A stretch of 64,000 bases of DNA, from positions 62,320,108 through 62,384,107 of the forward strand of contig OZ023273.1 of NCBI GenBank assembly GCA_964007475.1, read 5' to 3'. This stretch comes from Hybos culiciformis. Its lineage: Eukaryota; Arthropoda; Insecta; Diptera; Hybotidae. Under the pieces are notes generated by a model. The model saw nothing but the letters and a program-made list of their open reading frames with translations, did no database searches and was not told the origin of the DNA. A program made the position numbers and the translations under genes. Of the stretch, positions 12,294-24,735 are shown piece by piece. Numbering within the stretch: position 1 is the stretch's first letter; every line of letters begins with the position of its first letter.

Positions 12294-15200
12294 TCTTTTT
12301 CACATATTTTCATATTATGCATATAATCATGTCGTGATTTTTATTATTATTAATAATTAATTTTTTGCTTATTTTTTCCTATATATATATATTTCGATAC
12401 ACATTATAAATGTAGGCACATTTATAATTATTTAAAAAAATTATTATTGAGATTTATATGCAGATTTAAGCAAGCTTAATACGAACCTTAACTTAAAAAC
12501 TTCTGTAAAAAATCTCAGAACTAATGCAATAGGATTTATAAATTCCATAAAAAGAAAAAAATTTATTGCAAATTTTAATGCTTCAATAATTTTATATTTT
12601 TTTACATTTTATTTTTAGATCATCGTAAAGGATCTTGTATACATAACATAACACATTATATTCCATCAAAACATCATTTTAAAAACTTGGTTTTTTAGCA
12701 ATCTTATTTTTTTTTTCTTATTATATTTTTAATATGTATATTCAATTTTCTTCTTTTTTTGACCAATTTTTTTTTTTCTAAATTTATTAAAAATTTATTA
12801 TTAAATGTTAACTTAACCAAAATTGTGATTCGGATAAAAGATTATTATTTTCATAATTGGGAAAAAAATTTTGCGCGAAAAATTAAATAAATTCCCAGAA
12901 TTCTAAGTCCACATCCGAAACCAAATTTTAAATTAAAACGATACCCAAAAAACAAAACAGAATGAAATTCTTTCCGATTTTTTTTTTATTTTTGACGAAT
13001 TACACAATATTGTATATAATATATTTATATTTACAATTAAGTTTTCGACTCGGAAAAAAAAAAGTTGTAATAACAGCGGCAAATATAAAACTAATCCGAT
13101 TGCCCTCGAATAATTTTTCTTTGTTAGTGTTTTATATTAAAAAAAACTTTTAACAAAATCCCCGAATATTCAAGTTTTATAATGCATTTATTTCATTCAT
13201 TCAATAAATAATATTCTTATTAACAGAGATACAAGTGTCTGTTTACAATAAAAAGGAAGACTGAAATTTACTTAAAAAAAAAAAAGATTTCTTGTATGAA
13301 CTTTTTACTCAATTTGGTTTTTTATAAAACTAAAATTACTTAAAATTTTTTTAACAGAGTTATAATTGGTTGTTAATTTTAATTTAATTTGACTTTATAT
13401 GTTGTAAAAATTTAATGGGAAAGATTTTACACCCCATGTCTCTCTAAATAGGAATTCAAATTTATTTGCTTACGATTCACTAGTGTCAAGAACTGAAACA
13501 ATATTAACTAGAACAACAACTTCTTTATTTTCTTTTCTATAAAAAATTAAATGCAAGCTAATAAAAGCATTTGGGTTTAGTTCTTGTTTATAATTACGTA
13601 CAAAGTTAGTTGATTTAAGTGTTAATTATTATAATCAAATTTTATAAAAAAATATTTAAAAATTTTATGGTTCATAATAATTGATTGGAAAACAGCGTTT
13701 TTCCTTTAGGAAAAGATCATTTATTTTCTACCTCCCTTTCTGTTCTTTTCGTTGAAACGAAATCCTATACCAAATTCGTAATTATTTCCAGAAGTTTATT
13801 TATTTCCCACCTGATTTGAAAATCTGAATTAAAAAAAATATATAAGTCTCCATTTAGTCTTTTGTTGCAAGTTTCAGTACAGGAACAGAATGTTTAGTTT
13901 TTTAAGTTCTATTCAACTTCGTTTATGTTTTATCCCTCTTCAAGCCAATTAATTTTATTTGATTGTTATTCTCTATAAGTAGATAGAGAATGACACACCA
14001 CCTTAGTTTCTTAGTATCAAAATTAGTTAATTAGTCTTAAAATTAGTTAAACTATTTTCTTTAAGTATAGAAATTATAATTTTATAAAATGTTTATCACA
14101 AGCATTTTATCGACAATATTTAGTGCTGATAATGTCGCTTGCATCTTTTAAAAACAAATAGATATTATATATTTAAGAGTTTGTTGTAATTGAGATATTT
14201 CTAGAACTATTTAACATGTGTATACATATATATGTATAAATATCTTACCTAAGATGTATTTAAAAAATACTTTAATGTTTGAAATTGTCACATAAAAATA
14301 AAAATCTGTCAATTTTTTTTCGCAATCATAGAAATTCAAGAAAGTGTGTTTAAATTTTTTGTTGTTGTACCTGTACTAGTTATTTTCACATTTTATCAGA
14401 GATTATATAAAAAAAAGTAAAAAAGATTTGTAAAAAAGATTAAATTGGAGTGATTTGATTATAAATCTTATGATCATAAAGCATATATTGGAAAAAGTCA
14501 AAACTAACTAGAACTTTTTTAAGCTTTTGGAGATTAATTTGAAATATTAGGGCAGGATTCGTCATAATAATATTTAATTGATTTAAAAAAAAAAATAAAT
14601 TTTATTGAAATTCTAAAACATTTTATTAATATGTTGAACTATCAAATAAATACCATGAAAATTATTCAAATTATTTAAAACTTTCACATTGTTAACTTAT
14701 ATGTAAATATTAGTTAAAACAATATCGTCCATCTCATGTAACGACGATAATTTACTGATTTTATTTGCGCTAAAAATTATTTAGTTGACAAAGATATTAA
14801 ACAACTTCCAGAGAACTTACATGTTCTAATCTTCCAATTCTGAGGACACTAAATTAGAATCTTCCTCACGAAATCTATTCATATCCCACATAATACGATA
14901 GTATTAAATAAAAAAAAAACACAACTAAATTGAGTACATTATGTAGAAATAATTTACAATAATTATTGTGTGTATCAAAATAAATAAAATTCTATTTTAA
15001 AAGAAAATTTTCTCTATATATCTACTTAAAAATCGTTGAAAATAGAAAAACAAAACAAATAATTAAAATTTAACGTGTGCCAAAATTAATGTGAAGTAAA
15101 ATTTTGATACCTAATAATAATTGTATGCCAAATTGATATTTTCTATTTACTCTTGCCCTTGAAAAATGTATTCATTTTTGTAGACATAGATGTATAATGA

Positions 15201-18200
15201 ATAAAGTTTTTCTTTGTACTTATTCATAGCTGACAATTTATAGAATACATATATATATTATTCTAAAAACTAACATATTTGATAGATCTGAATATTACAT
15301 GAATGAAACAATTTTTTCCATTCATATAAAAATTTACTAAGAGATAAGAAAACCATTAGAGAATTTTTAATACTTTTCGAGCTTAATGATTAAATGTATT
15401 CAATTTCAACTCAACCTTAATTGTAAGAGCCATCAAAAATTTAATTTTAAGATTACCACCTCGAAACATAAAGGATACCTTTTCGCAGTCAACATTTTAT
15501 TTATACATTGTGATTCATTAAAGAATTGATTTGCTATAAAATAATAAGTTTTTTTATCTATTTATATATATATAATATACTTTATTTTTACAATAATATA
15601 GCAAATTCAATATTTCGACTTAAATGAATCAGTATCGCATTTTATTTTCAATTAAGGAATAATATGAGGATTTCAAACATTTTTTAATAAAAAAAATTTC
15701 CCGCCAAATAGTTAAATTTATTTTTTTTTGAAATAGTTGATTGAATAAAGAAATTTCAAGCCTTCAAGCTTTGTTTTATTTTATTCAATAATTTACCAAG
15801 AAAAATAAGTTCAACAATAATAATAATAATAAAAATATGTGAAATCATAAATTTTCTTGTATCGAGTTTTATTTTTACTGTTTAAAGCAATTTCAATGAT
15901 TGATTTTATGTATTTCAGTGAAATTAAAAATAAAAAACTGGACAGCAAAATATCAATTAATTTAATTGAACACAAATCTTTTTTGTTCACGTTTTGCGAA
16001 ATTTGCACATGCTGTAAGCTACATTTATATATATAGTATGTAGCTATGTGTAAAAATGTAATTATAGTCAATTATTTTCAAACGAAATTGTAATAATCGA
16101 TAAAAGAAAAAAAAAAAGTGCTATTTCAGTATTTTATTGTTTGTAATAATGTATCTATAAAATAATGATAACATAATACATAAATATATATGTAATAAAT
16201 AAATAATTCACTTACCTTATAATCCTCTCATTAAATTTATTGTCTTTATTTGATATTTTTATTTATAAGTTACTTCGGTAGTTAATATAAAAATTCTATG
16301 TTCTCAACTTAACACAAGTGATTCAATTTTTATTCTGATTAAGAAAATATTTATTTATTTTTTTTCAATTTAAAAATTATCCGAAATCTCAATAATATTT
16401 TTTTATTTTATATATATTTTAATAATGAAGATACCTAGTGCTTAAGTGTGATAAATTAAGACATAAAAAAATATATACATCTGTAGGTATATATTTTTTT
16501 TCTTGCTAAAAATATTGATATTAAATTAGAAATATGTATAAATAATTTTATTTTTATTTATTTTGTAATTTTATTCTAATATAACAATAATAATATAATT
16601 TTGATGGTAACAGAATCATATTTCAAATAGCAGAAATATTTATTCAATAAATTAAAGCATTTTTTTTTTTCTGTGATATTAAGATAAAAAAAATACGCAG
16701 ATATAGTTTAACCAAGTTAGACGAGATTGTATCTACATTAATTTAAAATTTAACTCAATATTAAAAGAGTTGCAAAAATATTGTAATTCAAGGACTTCTA
16801 TGACGTTTTTTAGATCAATGCACTTAAGTTCATTATTTATGGCATGACAATATATTTTCTATCAAATGAATGTTGTTTCGAACGACTAAAACTGTCTAAT
16901 ATAATAAATATTACCTTTCTATATACATATTTGGTTCTTACATAAATTAAATTAGTTCAAGTAAGGCACCATGACATAATGTTATTGAAAACATTACTTA
17001 ATATATAAAAAAAAAAGAAGTCTGGCGCCCCAAACCCACTGAGATTTTCAAAACGACATATCGCTACCAAAATAATAATCATTATTTATCCAGATATTAA
17101 TTCGCTTTGAAAACGTCAAAATATATCCATATGGTAGAAATTATTTCATTTTTTAGTAGATATTATATTGTCTTTAAACATTATGGGGATTGGCAAGTCT
17201 CCGTTTCATCAAGTTTTTTCAATTTAATGCATATCTTACATTTGTATTTTCATAGACTGTTGATGTATACTTGTTACAACAAATTGTAGTATGTTCATAA
17301 GTAGATTCAAGTAGTTATTTAAGATTTGAAAATGTCAGATTAAAATGGATAAATTTGTTTAAATTTTTTTTTGTTTTCAAATGATAAAGCATTTTACTAT
17401 TGAGACTGCTTTATTAAAAAAAAACCGTAAAAATTATAGAAATTGATTGGCTTTTAGAATATAATGATATTAATAATGAACATAAATAATTTATCAAATC
17501 CTAATATACAAATATTAATTTACTTATTAAACATAAATTGAATTATATAAAAAAAAAATGTTTTTTTTTTTTTTTTCAATTCCCCCAAAAGTTAATAATA
17601 TTGTTCATATTTCCTAATAATCTCTCTTTTCTTCATGTATACATATTTACTAGAAAAATTTTCACATAAAATTAATAATAAATATAATATCAATAAACAA
17701 TTCATTTTATTTTGATAGACTACTCACTATGGGAAAAAATAAATATACCTATGTTTTTTTAGATTATTAGAAGATAATTGCTAATTTTGTTGTTGTAACG
17801 GAAAAAGGAAAAGAGGAGGAAACTGAAGAGTATAGGTAAAAAATATTAATCTTTTTGCAAAAATTTCGATTATTTCGATTTAAAATTCAATCAATTGAAA
17901 ATGTATTTTTTTAAAAGAATAAGTGCACGGTTTGGGAAATGAGTACTTAGAATTACGCATAAGTACAATTAATTTTCCATAGTGCTGAATAAGTTAATAG
18001 TTTATTAACAATGGATAAGTTTTCAGCGTTCATTTTTATTTAGTTAGTCGAAATTTTTCTCGATACCATGTAAATAAAATTTAAAAAGAATTTAATAGTG
18101 AAATATTTATTCTGTATTTCCAATGTTCTAATATGTAAAGTGTTGTTATTGTCAACAATCTTATTATATACATATTTAAGTTTAGTTTTTGGATATCCTA

Positions 18201-18331
18201 CAAAAACCATTTTGTGAGATTTAAATAAGTTTTTTGAAGAGTAATTGTGTGTTTCGCAAATATCTTATAATGCTCATAATCGATAACATAAGCAGCATTG
18301 TAATTAAATTATTTGCTATGTAATACTAATA
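12294..18331. other. AT-rich intergenic DNA
   Basis: About 6 kb in which no gene, RNA or bounded repeat could be supported. The frames at 12962-13153, 15811-16071 and 17107-17289 are low-complexity and unlike known proteins. Confidence 0.5.
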
Positions 18332-18550
18332 CCATAGATTAAGAATACACATAGATGGTTAGCTTCATACAACATTTTTTTCAGCATTTTTGGTATTTTT
18401 ATGTGAAGGTGTTCGTAAAACTAAATAAAATTCTTTTCATATATTGATAATTATCACGTATTTTATTTTGTTTTACTAACACATTCACATGAAAATACCA
18501 AAAATAATGTTGTATGAAGCTAACCATCTTTGTGTATTCTTAATCTATGG
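18332..18550. mobile_element. Palindromic Tc1/mariner-type MITE, copy 2
   Basis: The ends CCATAGATTAAGAATAC and GTATTCTTAATCTATGG are perfect inverted repeats flanked by TA on both sides (18330-18331 and 18551-18552), the Tc1/mariner target. Almost the whole element folds on itself. It is closely similar to 2153-2359. It encodes nothing. Confidence 0.85.
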
Positions 18551-19486
18551 TAAAACTAAAGCACAATGTGTAATAAAAATCTAATAAACGTTTTATAAAC
18601 TTTATAATAAGTTTTGAATGATAAGTTTAAACAAGTCAAATGTATTTCTGTACAAACTTTTTCGCGATAAATTTAATTATGTTATTGTTTTAGAAGTGTT
18701 TCAAGATAAATTATAATATCTGCTAAGGAAAGAAATATTTACTCCTCAAATAATCAAAGTTTTAAATCTCATAAAATTTCATTCCTTACAAGAGGTAGTG
18801 GAAATAAAAAGTTCCCAATTCAATTAATTTGTTCTTAAAGAATTAAAAATTTTCGTCTTTTTCTGCCATCACCTCAAAATTAGTTTTCAGAAAAAGATTG
18901 AATGAATATGGTACGATCAGATTCAGAAAATAGCAGGGTTTTTCATTTATTAATTTAGCAGAATTAATGACGAAGAAAGTTTTTATTCTCACTTCAAATC
19001 ATTTTATTTTATTATGAGATTTTTTTGGAAAGAAAATTACATATATTATACATATATTACATATACATAAACATATACAAATACAATATACTATTTTACA
19101 TGAATTGAATGGTTTTAAAAATGAAAAATGTCGGAATAGAATTATGAAATAAAAAAAATTGTGTAAATCACGAATAAAAATGTGTAAAAAACGTGATTTC
19201 AATTTAAAGCATTTACTAAAATCATCAAATAAAATAAATAAATTAGCGATATTAATATATTAAAAAAAGGTCTAATTTTTTAATTGTTATGCTTTTCTAT
19301 ATTCTCACCATACCTTGTTTAACATTAAAAATAGTATTTCTCATGCGCTAATTAATATAATATTTATCCAATCAATATACCAAAATTATAAAAATCGCGA
19401 AATTATTTATATCTATATATTAACTAAAAAGAAAATTATTAATTAATTTATTTTTTCGAAGAATTTGAAACAAAATAACTAAAGTG

Positions 19487-19669
19487 CTCTTTATTTATCT
19501 ATATGTACATTCCTACAATATTTTTGTTGATTATTTATATTGGAATAATGCTTTTTTATCATTATCTTAACTATCCCTGCATTAACATTATTCCAATATA
19601 AATAATTTCCTGTGTAATCGCCACAAATGTTGTAGGAATGTAAAGATATATTTAAAGAGCAACTTAGTT
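19487..19669. mobile_element. Palindromic MITE
   Basis: The outer arms AACTAAAGTGCTCTTTA and TAAAGAGCAACTTAGTT are followed inward by ACATTCCTACAA/TTGTAGGAATGT and ATTTATATTGGAATAATG with its complement. The element folds into one long hairpin and has no gene. No clear target duplication was seen. Confidence 0.65.
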
Positions 19670-21387
19670 CTAAGTATAATTATTGTGTTAATAAAAAATC
19701 TTCAAATTTCCAAATATCGTAAAAATATATCCATACCCCTGACGGAATGCAAAGATTACAACTGCTCCATATTCAGAGCTTATAATCGCTTTTTTCGTAA
19801 CGTACCTACACGGCGGACGAAGTAACTTCGACATAACTTTTTTTTCGTGTGACCATGAGATGCTTCCAAGACAACTACTGTCTTTTGGGACTATGGCTAC
19901 TATGTGTACATTTCGAACTAATTTTTTTAATCTAATCCACCATCGAGCAACACGACAATCGAACAATCGAGCAAACACGACACGAAAAAGAGTTTAAAAT
20001 CAAACCTAATTAAATTTATTTAAATAAAAAAAAAAATCATAAAAATTTTGTCGCACAATTCTATATGTACATCATTCATTCAGTTATAATTTGTTTAAAA
20101 TAAAAACATTATACTCGAAAAATATTAAAATTGGTATTAAAATAATTTATATACTCATACGCATACTCAATCTATATTAATAATTACATTTATCTAACTG
20201 AATCAAACTATATTATGTCATCCCTTAAATTTCCTTGTTCATATCACTTTTTACTAGTTAAAAAACTATAGGACTATGATTTAAAATTTTTTGTAATTAA
20301 TATTTTTATAAAATTAATTTCTTTTTATTAATAAAACTAAATTATAAACATAGGGTTTTTCCTTAAAATAATAACTTTGTTTTATTTTTTCCCGCAAAAA
20401 AAAAAATACTTCTTTATTGAACAATTTCTAAATAACACTTAAATGAATTTTATAATAATTTTTATTTTTAAATTATAGAAACATAATTTGTATATATTTA
20501 ATTTTTTAAAATATTTCGCCAAAAAAATTTTTTTTGGTGTACGGAAAAGAAAAATAAGTAAGCTCCTAAAAAAAAAAACCAGAAATTTTGTACTTAAAGT
20601 ATTTTTCAAATTTTTATATTTTATTTAAAAGAAAAATTAACAATAATTATTCTCCTATGTATGTATATAAGTTTTTAATACATATGCTCGTCAACCACAA
20701 ATTTTTTCTTGTTCGTTAAAAATTAAACATTTTAATTAAATTTATATAAGGTGCTTATGCTATTACAGTATAGTGTAGTATAATATAAGTGATATTTCAT
20801 TCGAATATTGATGAAGTATATTAAAATTCAGTGGAAATTAATTTGTTTAATGGCGCTTAACTTTGAGAAAAAAAAACCCAAAAACATTTTTTTTAAATTT
20901 ACTCAGGTTGTACGCACATAAATATTTAAATTGAAAATTAGCACATAATTAAAAGATATTTCTAAAATTTTATAGTGCGTTCACAAATTAGTATCAGAAG
21001 CTACCAAAGTTTTGTTGAATCATTAAGAGTTAAAATATAGTTTTCTTACATTTAATTTGATATTTTCTTTCCCATTTTTTTTTAGCAACAATTCTCTTTA
21101 CATTAGGATTTAAAAATAAAATAACGTAAAACATTAAAATTGCTGAAGGACATTTAAAACTTAAATTATGGGGGGTACTTTCTGAATTCTTTAATAACGC
21201 TCTTTAATAACTACTCGCATTATTGCAAGTTGAAATTCATTTTAATATCCCCATAGATAATTAAAATTTTGCAATTTTGATTTTCATTCCTGCGACGCCA
21301 TCAAGAAATTTGTTTCATTACAAAAAACTGTGAAAAACTGTGTAAGTCACAAAGTTTGATTGCAGTTTTTAATCAATTTTTTGTGAA
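19670..21387. other. AT-rich flank of the provirus
   Basis: Mostly plain AT-rich DNA. A 96-residue minus-strand frame (19688-19978) crosses a less AT-rich patch whose amino acids look like decayed coding sequence, but no family is recognised. Confidence 0.45.
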
Positions 21388-21391
21388 CTTG
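21388..21391 (+). repeat. Target site duplication, left
   Basis: CTTG immediately before the 5' LTR matches CTTG at 39333-39336 immediately after the 3' LTR. A 4-bp duplication is standard for Ty3/gypsy integrases. It shows that the two LTRs belong to one insertion. Confidence 0.9.
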
Positions 21392-21596
21392 TGTTACCGT
21401 GAAGGTTGCATTGGGGTTTAAAAATTGTCAATTAATTTTAATTCGTGCAAAAAAAAAAAATATATATACGCACTTGACAAAATTTTAATACAAAAATGCA
21501 TAATTGACATTTTTAATTCTAATGCAATTCTACACCGAAAACAAAAATTCTTTTGGCAGTATGAAATTGTTTTTGTAAATTTTGATTTCAAAAACG

Positions 21597-21623
21597 TATA
21601 TAAACGGTGCAATTTCGAATGCA
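21597..21623 (+). promoter_or_regulatory. LTR core promoter (TATA and initiator-like site)
   Basis: TATATAAA at 21597-21604 is followed at the usual distance by GCAGTT with its A at 21623, close to the arthropod initiator TCAGTY. The same sequence is in the 3' LTR. This would put the U3/R boundary near 21623. Confidence 0.55.
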
Positions 21624-21627
21624 GTTT

Positions 21628-21656
21628 CATACCGTCAAAATTATTTGACCAAATAG
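21628..21656 (+). repeat. 29-bp LTR-internal direct repeat, copy 1
   Basis: A 29-base unit containing ACCGTCAAAATTATTTGACC is repeated exactly at 22787-22815, with a shorter degenerate copy at 22820-22841. Copy 1 ends right at a splice-donor-like AG|GTAAGT. The TCAAAATTATTTGA core is nearly palindromic. Confidence 0.75.
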
Positions 21657-21843
21657 GTAAGTGCTTATCTATATGCCTGGAGCTAACCAGCTTTGGTGGA
21701 GTGAATCACTCCCAAGCTAACCAGCTCCAGCTGTCTTTTTCCTTCTTGCTGGAAGTGACCAGCCTGGGTTAAAGTGGTATCCACTGACCTAGACTGGCTA
21801 CTCCAGCAAGAAGTCTCTCTCTCTTCTTCTTCTTTCTCTTTAG
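21657..21843 (+). other. Candidate intron inside the LTR
   Basis: AG|GTAAGTGC at 21657 is a strong donor. It is followed by a long CT tract and TTTCTCTTTAG ending at 21843, a strong acceptor. If transcription starts near 21623, this would be an intron in R. In the 3' LTR the Harbinger-like insert sits inside this same interval. Splicing is inferred from consensus only. Confidence 0.35.
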
Positions 21844-22786
21844 GTGCTGGAGCTACCAGCCGAAAACAGTGGAGTTTACTTCACTGGCTTGGGCTGATAG
21901 CTCCGGCGATGGTTGGTATTGGAAGCGAGTCTGTTTTGCAAACCGCTCCAATAGGCAACCTAACCCATCCTGTCCTGGTGGAGGATTCTTGGACCTATCC
22001 AAGAATCCGAAGCTTGGACTCGCTGTCCGCCACCTGGTCCCTTCTGCTTCTGGAGTGGATCTTCAGGTCAAGGCTCTGCCATGACCAGGGGATTCACTGT
22101 AGAGGTAGAAGAGACCAAGATAGGCTGTCGCGATGTACCCTGAGTCTCCGTGTCCGGGAGCGGCTCCAAGCCAACGCCACGGCGTAGCTCTGGGTCTCAC
22201 CATGGACATAGATGACTCTGGATGCATTGTGGCAGAGAATCTGGTTCCTCCTGCTCCGGAGTGAATCCTGGAACCACGAGTTATGTTGGTTTTGGGATTT
22301 ACCTTGGACATGGATGACACTAGGTCACCTGGTGGTAATGCGTCTGGTCGCTCCCACTGTACGAGCGGATGCAAAACCAACTAATGGCTTGGTTTTGTAA
22401 TTCGTCGTGGAGTGGGTGAAACCAGACTGCATTGTGGAATGGCCCCGATCACTTGTCCTTGGTTCCAACCCATTCGTGCGGTTGCCCGGTTGGACCAAGA
22501 CGAGTATACACGTGATCAGGAACCACCACCTTGGACAGGCATATGTACTTATGTGCATATATGTGTGCATATGTAACCATAGGCACAAGCATCTGAATGC
22601 TTGTCCATATGCACATATATGTGTACATACGTACATATATAATTATTAGATATTTTTTTGTTCTAAACGCCACTTTCTATTTTTCTTTTCTTTTCAACTT
22701 CAAATTCGAAATTTTCCTTTTAAATTTTTTTTTTACATTTTTTTTTAATAATTTTTTTTTCTCTCTTTTCAATTTTTTTTTTTTAT

Positions 22787-22815
22787 CATACCGTCAAAAT
22801 TATTTGACCAAATAG
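22787..22815 (+). repeat. 29-bp LTR-internal direct repeat, copy 2
   Basis: Exact copy of 21628-21656. Together the two bracket the GC-rich 1.1-kb block of the LTR. Confidence 0.75.
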
Positions 22816-23413
22816 ATCTTCAAAATTATTTGACCATATAGATCCCTTGACAAATTAATTGATATTGAATCATATCAACAGGCAGAACATCGTACGTAAA
22901 ATTCAAGACATTATCATCAAGTAAACAAAGAAACAAATCATCAACATACAGACAAATTTAAAACTAGTAATAATACTAAAAAAAAAAAAAGTATGTACAA
23001 ATAAAAACTACTTAAATGTATTAGTTACCTTCTAGAAAATAAAACTGTATACACAATTTTTTTTACTTATGATATTCTATTTAAAAACTACAAAAAAAAA
23101 AAACAAAAGGAATTTTAGAAAAATGTTAAACTAAACTTAAAACTAAAAGTTAACACTAAAAGATATAAAAAGATTTTATATATATAAAAAAAAAAAAACA
23201 AAAAAAAAAAAAAGAGAAAAAAAAAAAAAGGAAAAGAATTACAAATAATTCTTAAGAAACTAAATAAAAAAGATAAGAAATTTTTTTAAATTGTTACAAC
23301 CAGGATAATGATAGCCAAATATTAGTATAGTTTATTTTTGTTAAATAAAAATTTTTTGTAAAAATTACAAATATGAGTTATTTCTAAAAAAAAAAAATTC
23401 CCACAGGTCCTTA

Positions 23414-23419
23414 AATAAA
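23414..23419 (+). terminator. Candidate LTR polyadenylation signal
   Basis: AATAAA followed by GT-rich sequence, repeated at 38835-38840 in the 3' LTR. Another AATAAA lies near 23345. Which one defines the end of R cannot be told from sequence. Confidence 0.3.
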
Positions 23420-23914
23420 AAGATATGCCGGTGTTAGTCCCGACTTTAGGTGGCAGAGGCCATGAGTCGAAGCTAAAACATTAATTTTTAACCTATATTT
23501 TCTCTGTAATTGAGGAGTTGGGGTTACAACATATATATTCCTCTTCTGTAAGTAGACAGGTAAAAATGGTGGTAATTAAGAGAAAATTACCAGCATTTTT
23601 TACCTTCCCAAATCTTTGATTTTTCTTTTTTTTTGACATCCGATAATATTTGTTATGAACCTCTGGTGTTCACTGTCACGAACCTACCCACTCGGCGAGC
23701 TTAGACCAGGCCATTGAAAATGGATGTCAGACAGTGGACTCGGCACCAGATAAAATTCGGCTGGTAGAGCACCTTCTTTTGCCTCTACCTTAGCCACTCA
23801 CTTTTTATCATAAAATTTTTATGATAAAATTCTCCTAAGTTCAGTTTGAACTCTCACTCTTAGTATTTTTATACCACACCCCCCGTTTTCCTCATTAAAT
23901 AAATCATAACAAAA

Positions 23915-23930
23915 TGGCGCCCAACGTGGT
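23915..23930 (+). other. Primer binding site, Lys-tRNA type
   Basis: Three bases after the 5' LTR, TGGCGCCCAACGTGG matches the complement of the 3' end of a lysine tRNA (the type used by several retroviruses and by gypsy). The match breaks after about 15 bases, where TGGG replaces the expected GGC. Confidence 0.85.
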
Positions 23931-23970
23931 GGGACTATGAGTCCTACCCTAAAATTTTATACTTTGTAAG

Positions 23971-23976
23971 GTAAAC
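23971..23976 (+). promoter_or_regulatory. Candidate leader splice donor
   Basis: AAG|GTAAAC lies just downstream of the primer site and upstream of the hairpin array and gag. It is the natural donor for subgenomic mRNAs joined to the acceptors at 30651, 31252 or 34028. This is inference from consensus and position. Confidence 0.45.
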
Positions 23977-24125
23977 ACCTTACACGACCCTAACTTTCTA
24001 AGTAGAAAAAAGTTGAGTTAAGTAAATTTTATTGATTTTACCCTTACATATTTTGTAACCCCAATTACAATTTAAAAAGCTCTATAAAAATTCCTCGTTA
24101 ATATTCGGAGAAGATTTTCACCCTG

Positions 24126-24735
24126 CAGTGCGAGTGCAGTTTAAAATGTAGGCCCGGTCTACACTGGTACGCACTGGGGTGAACATTTTCAGAACAATAT
24201 TATTTCCTTTCTGCTATAAAACTATTCTTTCTTTAAAATCTTATACTATACATTCATCCTGATATTTTTCCTTACAGTGCGAGTGCAGTTTAAAATGTAG
24301 GCCCGGTCTACACTGGTACGCACTGGGGTGAACATTTTCAGAACAATATTATTTCCTTTCTGCTATAAAACTATTCTTTCTTTAAAATCTTATACTATAC
24401 ATTCCTCCTGATATTTTTCCTTACAGTGTGAGTGCAGTTTAAAATGTGGGCACGGTCCACACTGATACGTGCTGAGGAACAATTTCAGGAGAAATATAAA
24501 AATCTATTTCTAAAAAAAAAAAAAATAAAATAAAAATTCAAAATCGTACAGTGTGAGTACAGTTTAAAATGTGGACGCGGTCCACACTAGTACATGCTGC
24601 GATTTTGAATTTAATAATGTACATGCAATCATGAAAATTGCAAGTACAAGTTTCATGCAGGTTTCCTTCCTTACAGTGTGAGTGCAGTTTAAAATGTAGG
24701 CACGGTCTACACTGGTACATGCTGGGGAAGGAAAC
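24126..24735 (+). ncRNA. Array of five structured leader hairpins
   Basis: A 51-base unit occurs at 24126, 24275, 24424, 24549 and 24674, at intervals of 149, 149, 125 and 125 bases. Each starts CAGTGYGAGT and ends with its near complement (CGCACTG, ATGCTG or similar). An inner stem is GTAG/CTAC in copies 1, 2 and 5 and GTGG/CCAC in copies 3 and 4, so paired bases change together. Outer arms differ in sequence between copies yet pair within each copy. Copy 4 has AAATTCAAAATCG (24534) with CGATTTTGAATTT (24600). Copy 5 has GTTTCCTTCC (24661) with GGAAGGAAAC (24726). Copies 1, 2 and 5 contain ATG directly followed by TAG in the first loop. The position between primer site and gag fits a packaging, translation or insulator element. 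Confidence 0.75.

Larger units (their letters stand above)
21392..23911 (+). repeat. 5' LTR
   Basis: 2520 bases, TGTTACCG...CATAACA. It is essentially identical to the 3' LTR apart from the insert there. The differences noticed are a T/C near 21669, a 2-base indel near 23330 and a G/T near 23408. The first ~230 bases would be U3 if transcription starts near 21623. A block at about 21660-22520 is far more GC-rich than the rest of the provirus. The frames in that block (for example 137 aa at 21774-22187) lie in overlapping open frames with no recognisable protein and are not called as genes. Confidence 0.93.

Noticed and set aside
19688..19978. 96-residue minus-strand frame
   Set aside because: No family recognised, no splice or start context, and it lies in an isolated, less AT-rich patch beside a MITE; probably decayed repeat.
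21425..21772. Frame starting MSINFNSCKKKKYIY in both LTRs
   Set aside because: It crosses the TATA box, the likely start site and a splice donor, and it differs between LTRs only because of the nested insert.
21774..22187. 137-residue and overlapping frames in the LTR, repeated at 37193-37606
   Set aside because: Three frames are open together because the block is GC-rich. The protein has no recognisable features, and both copies are identical only because the LTRs are.
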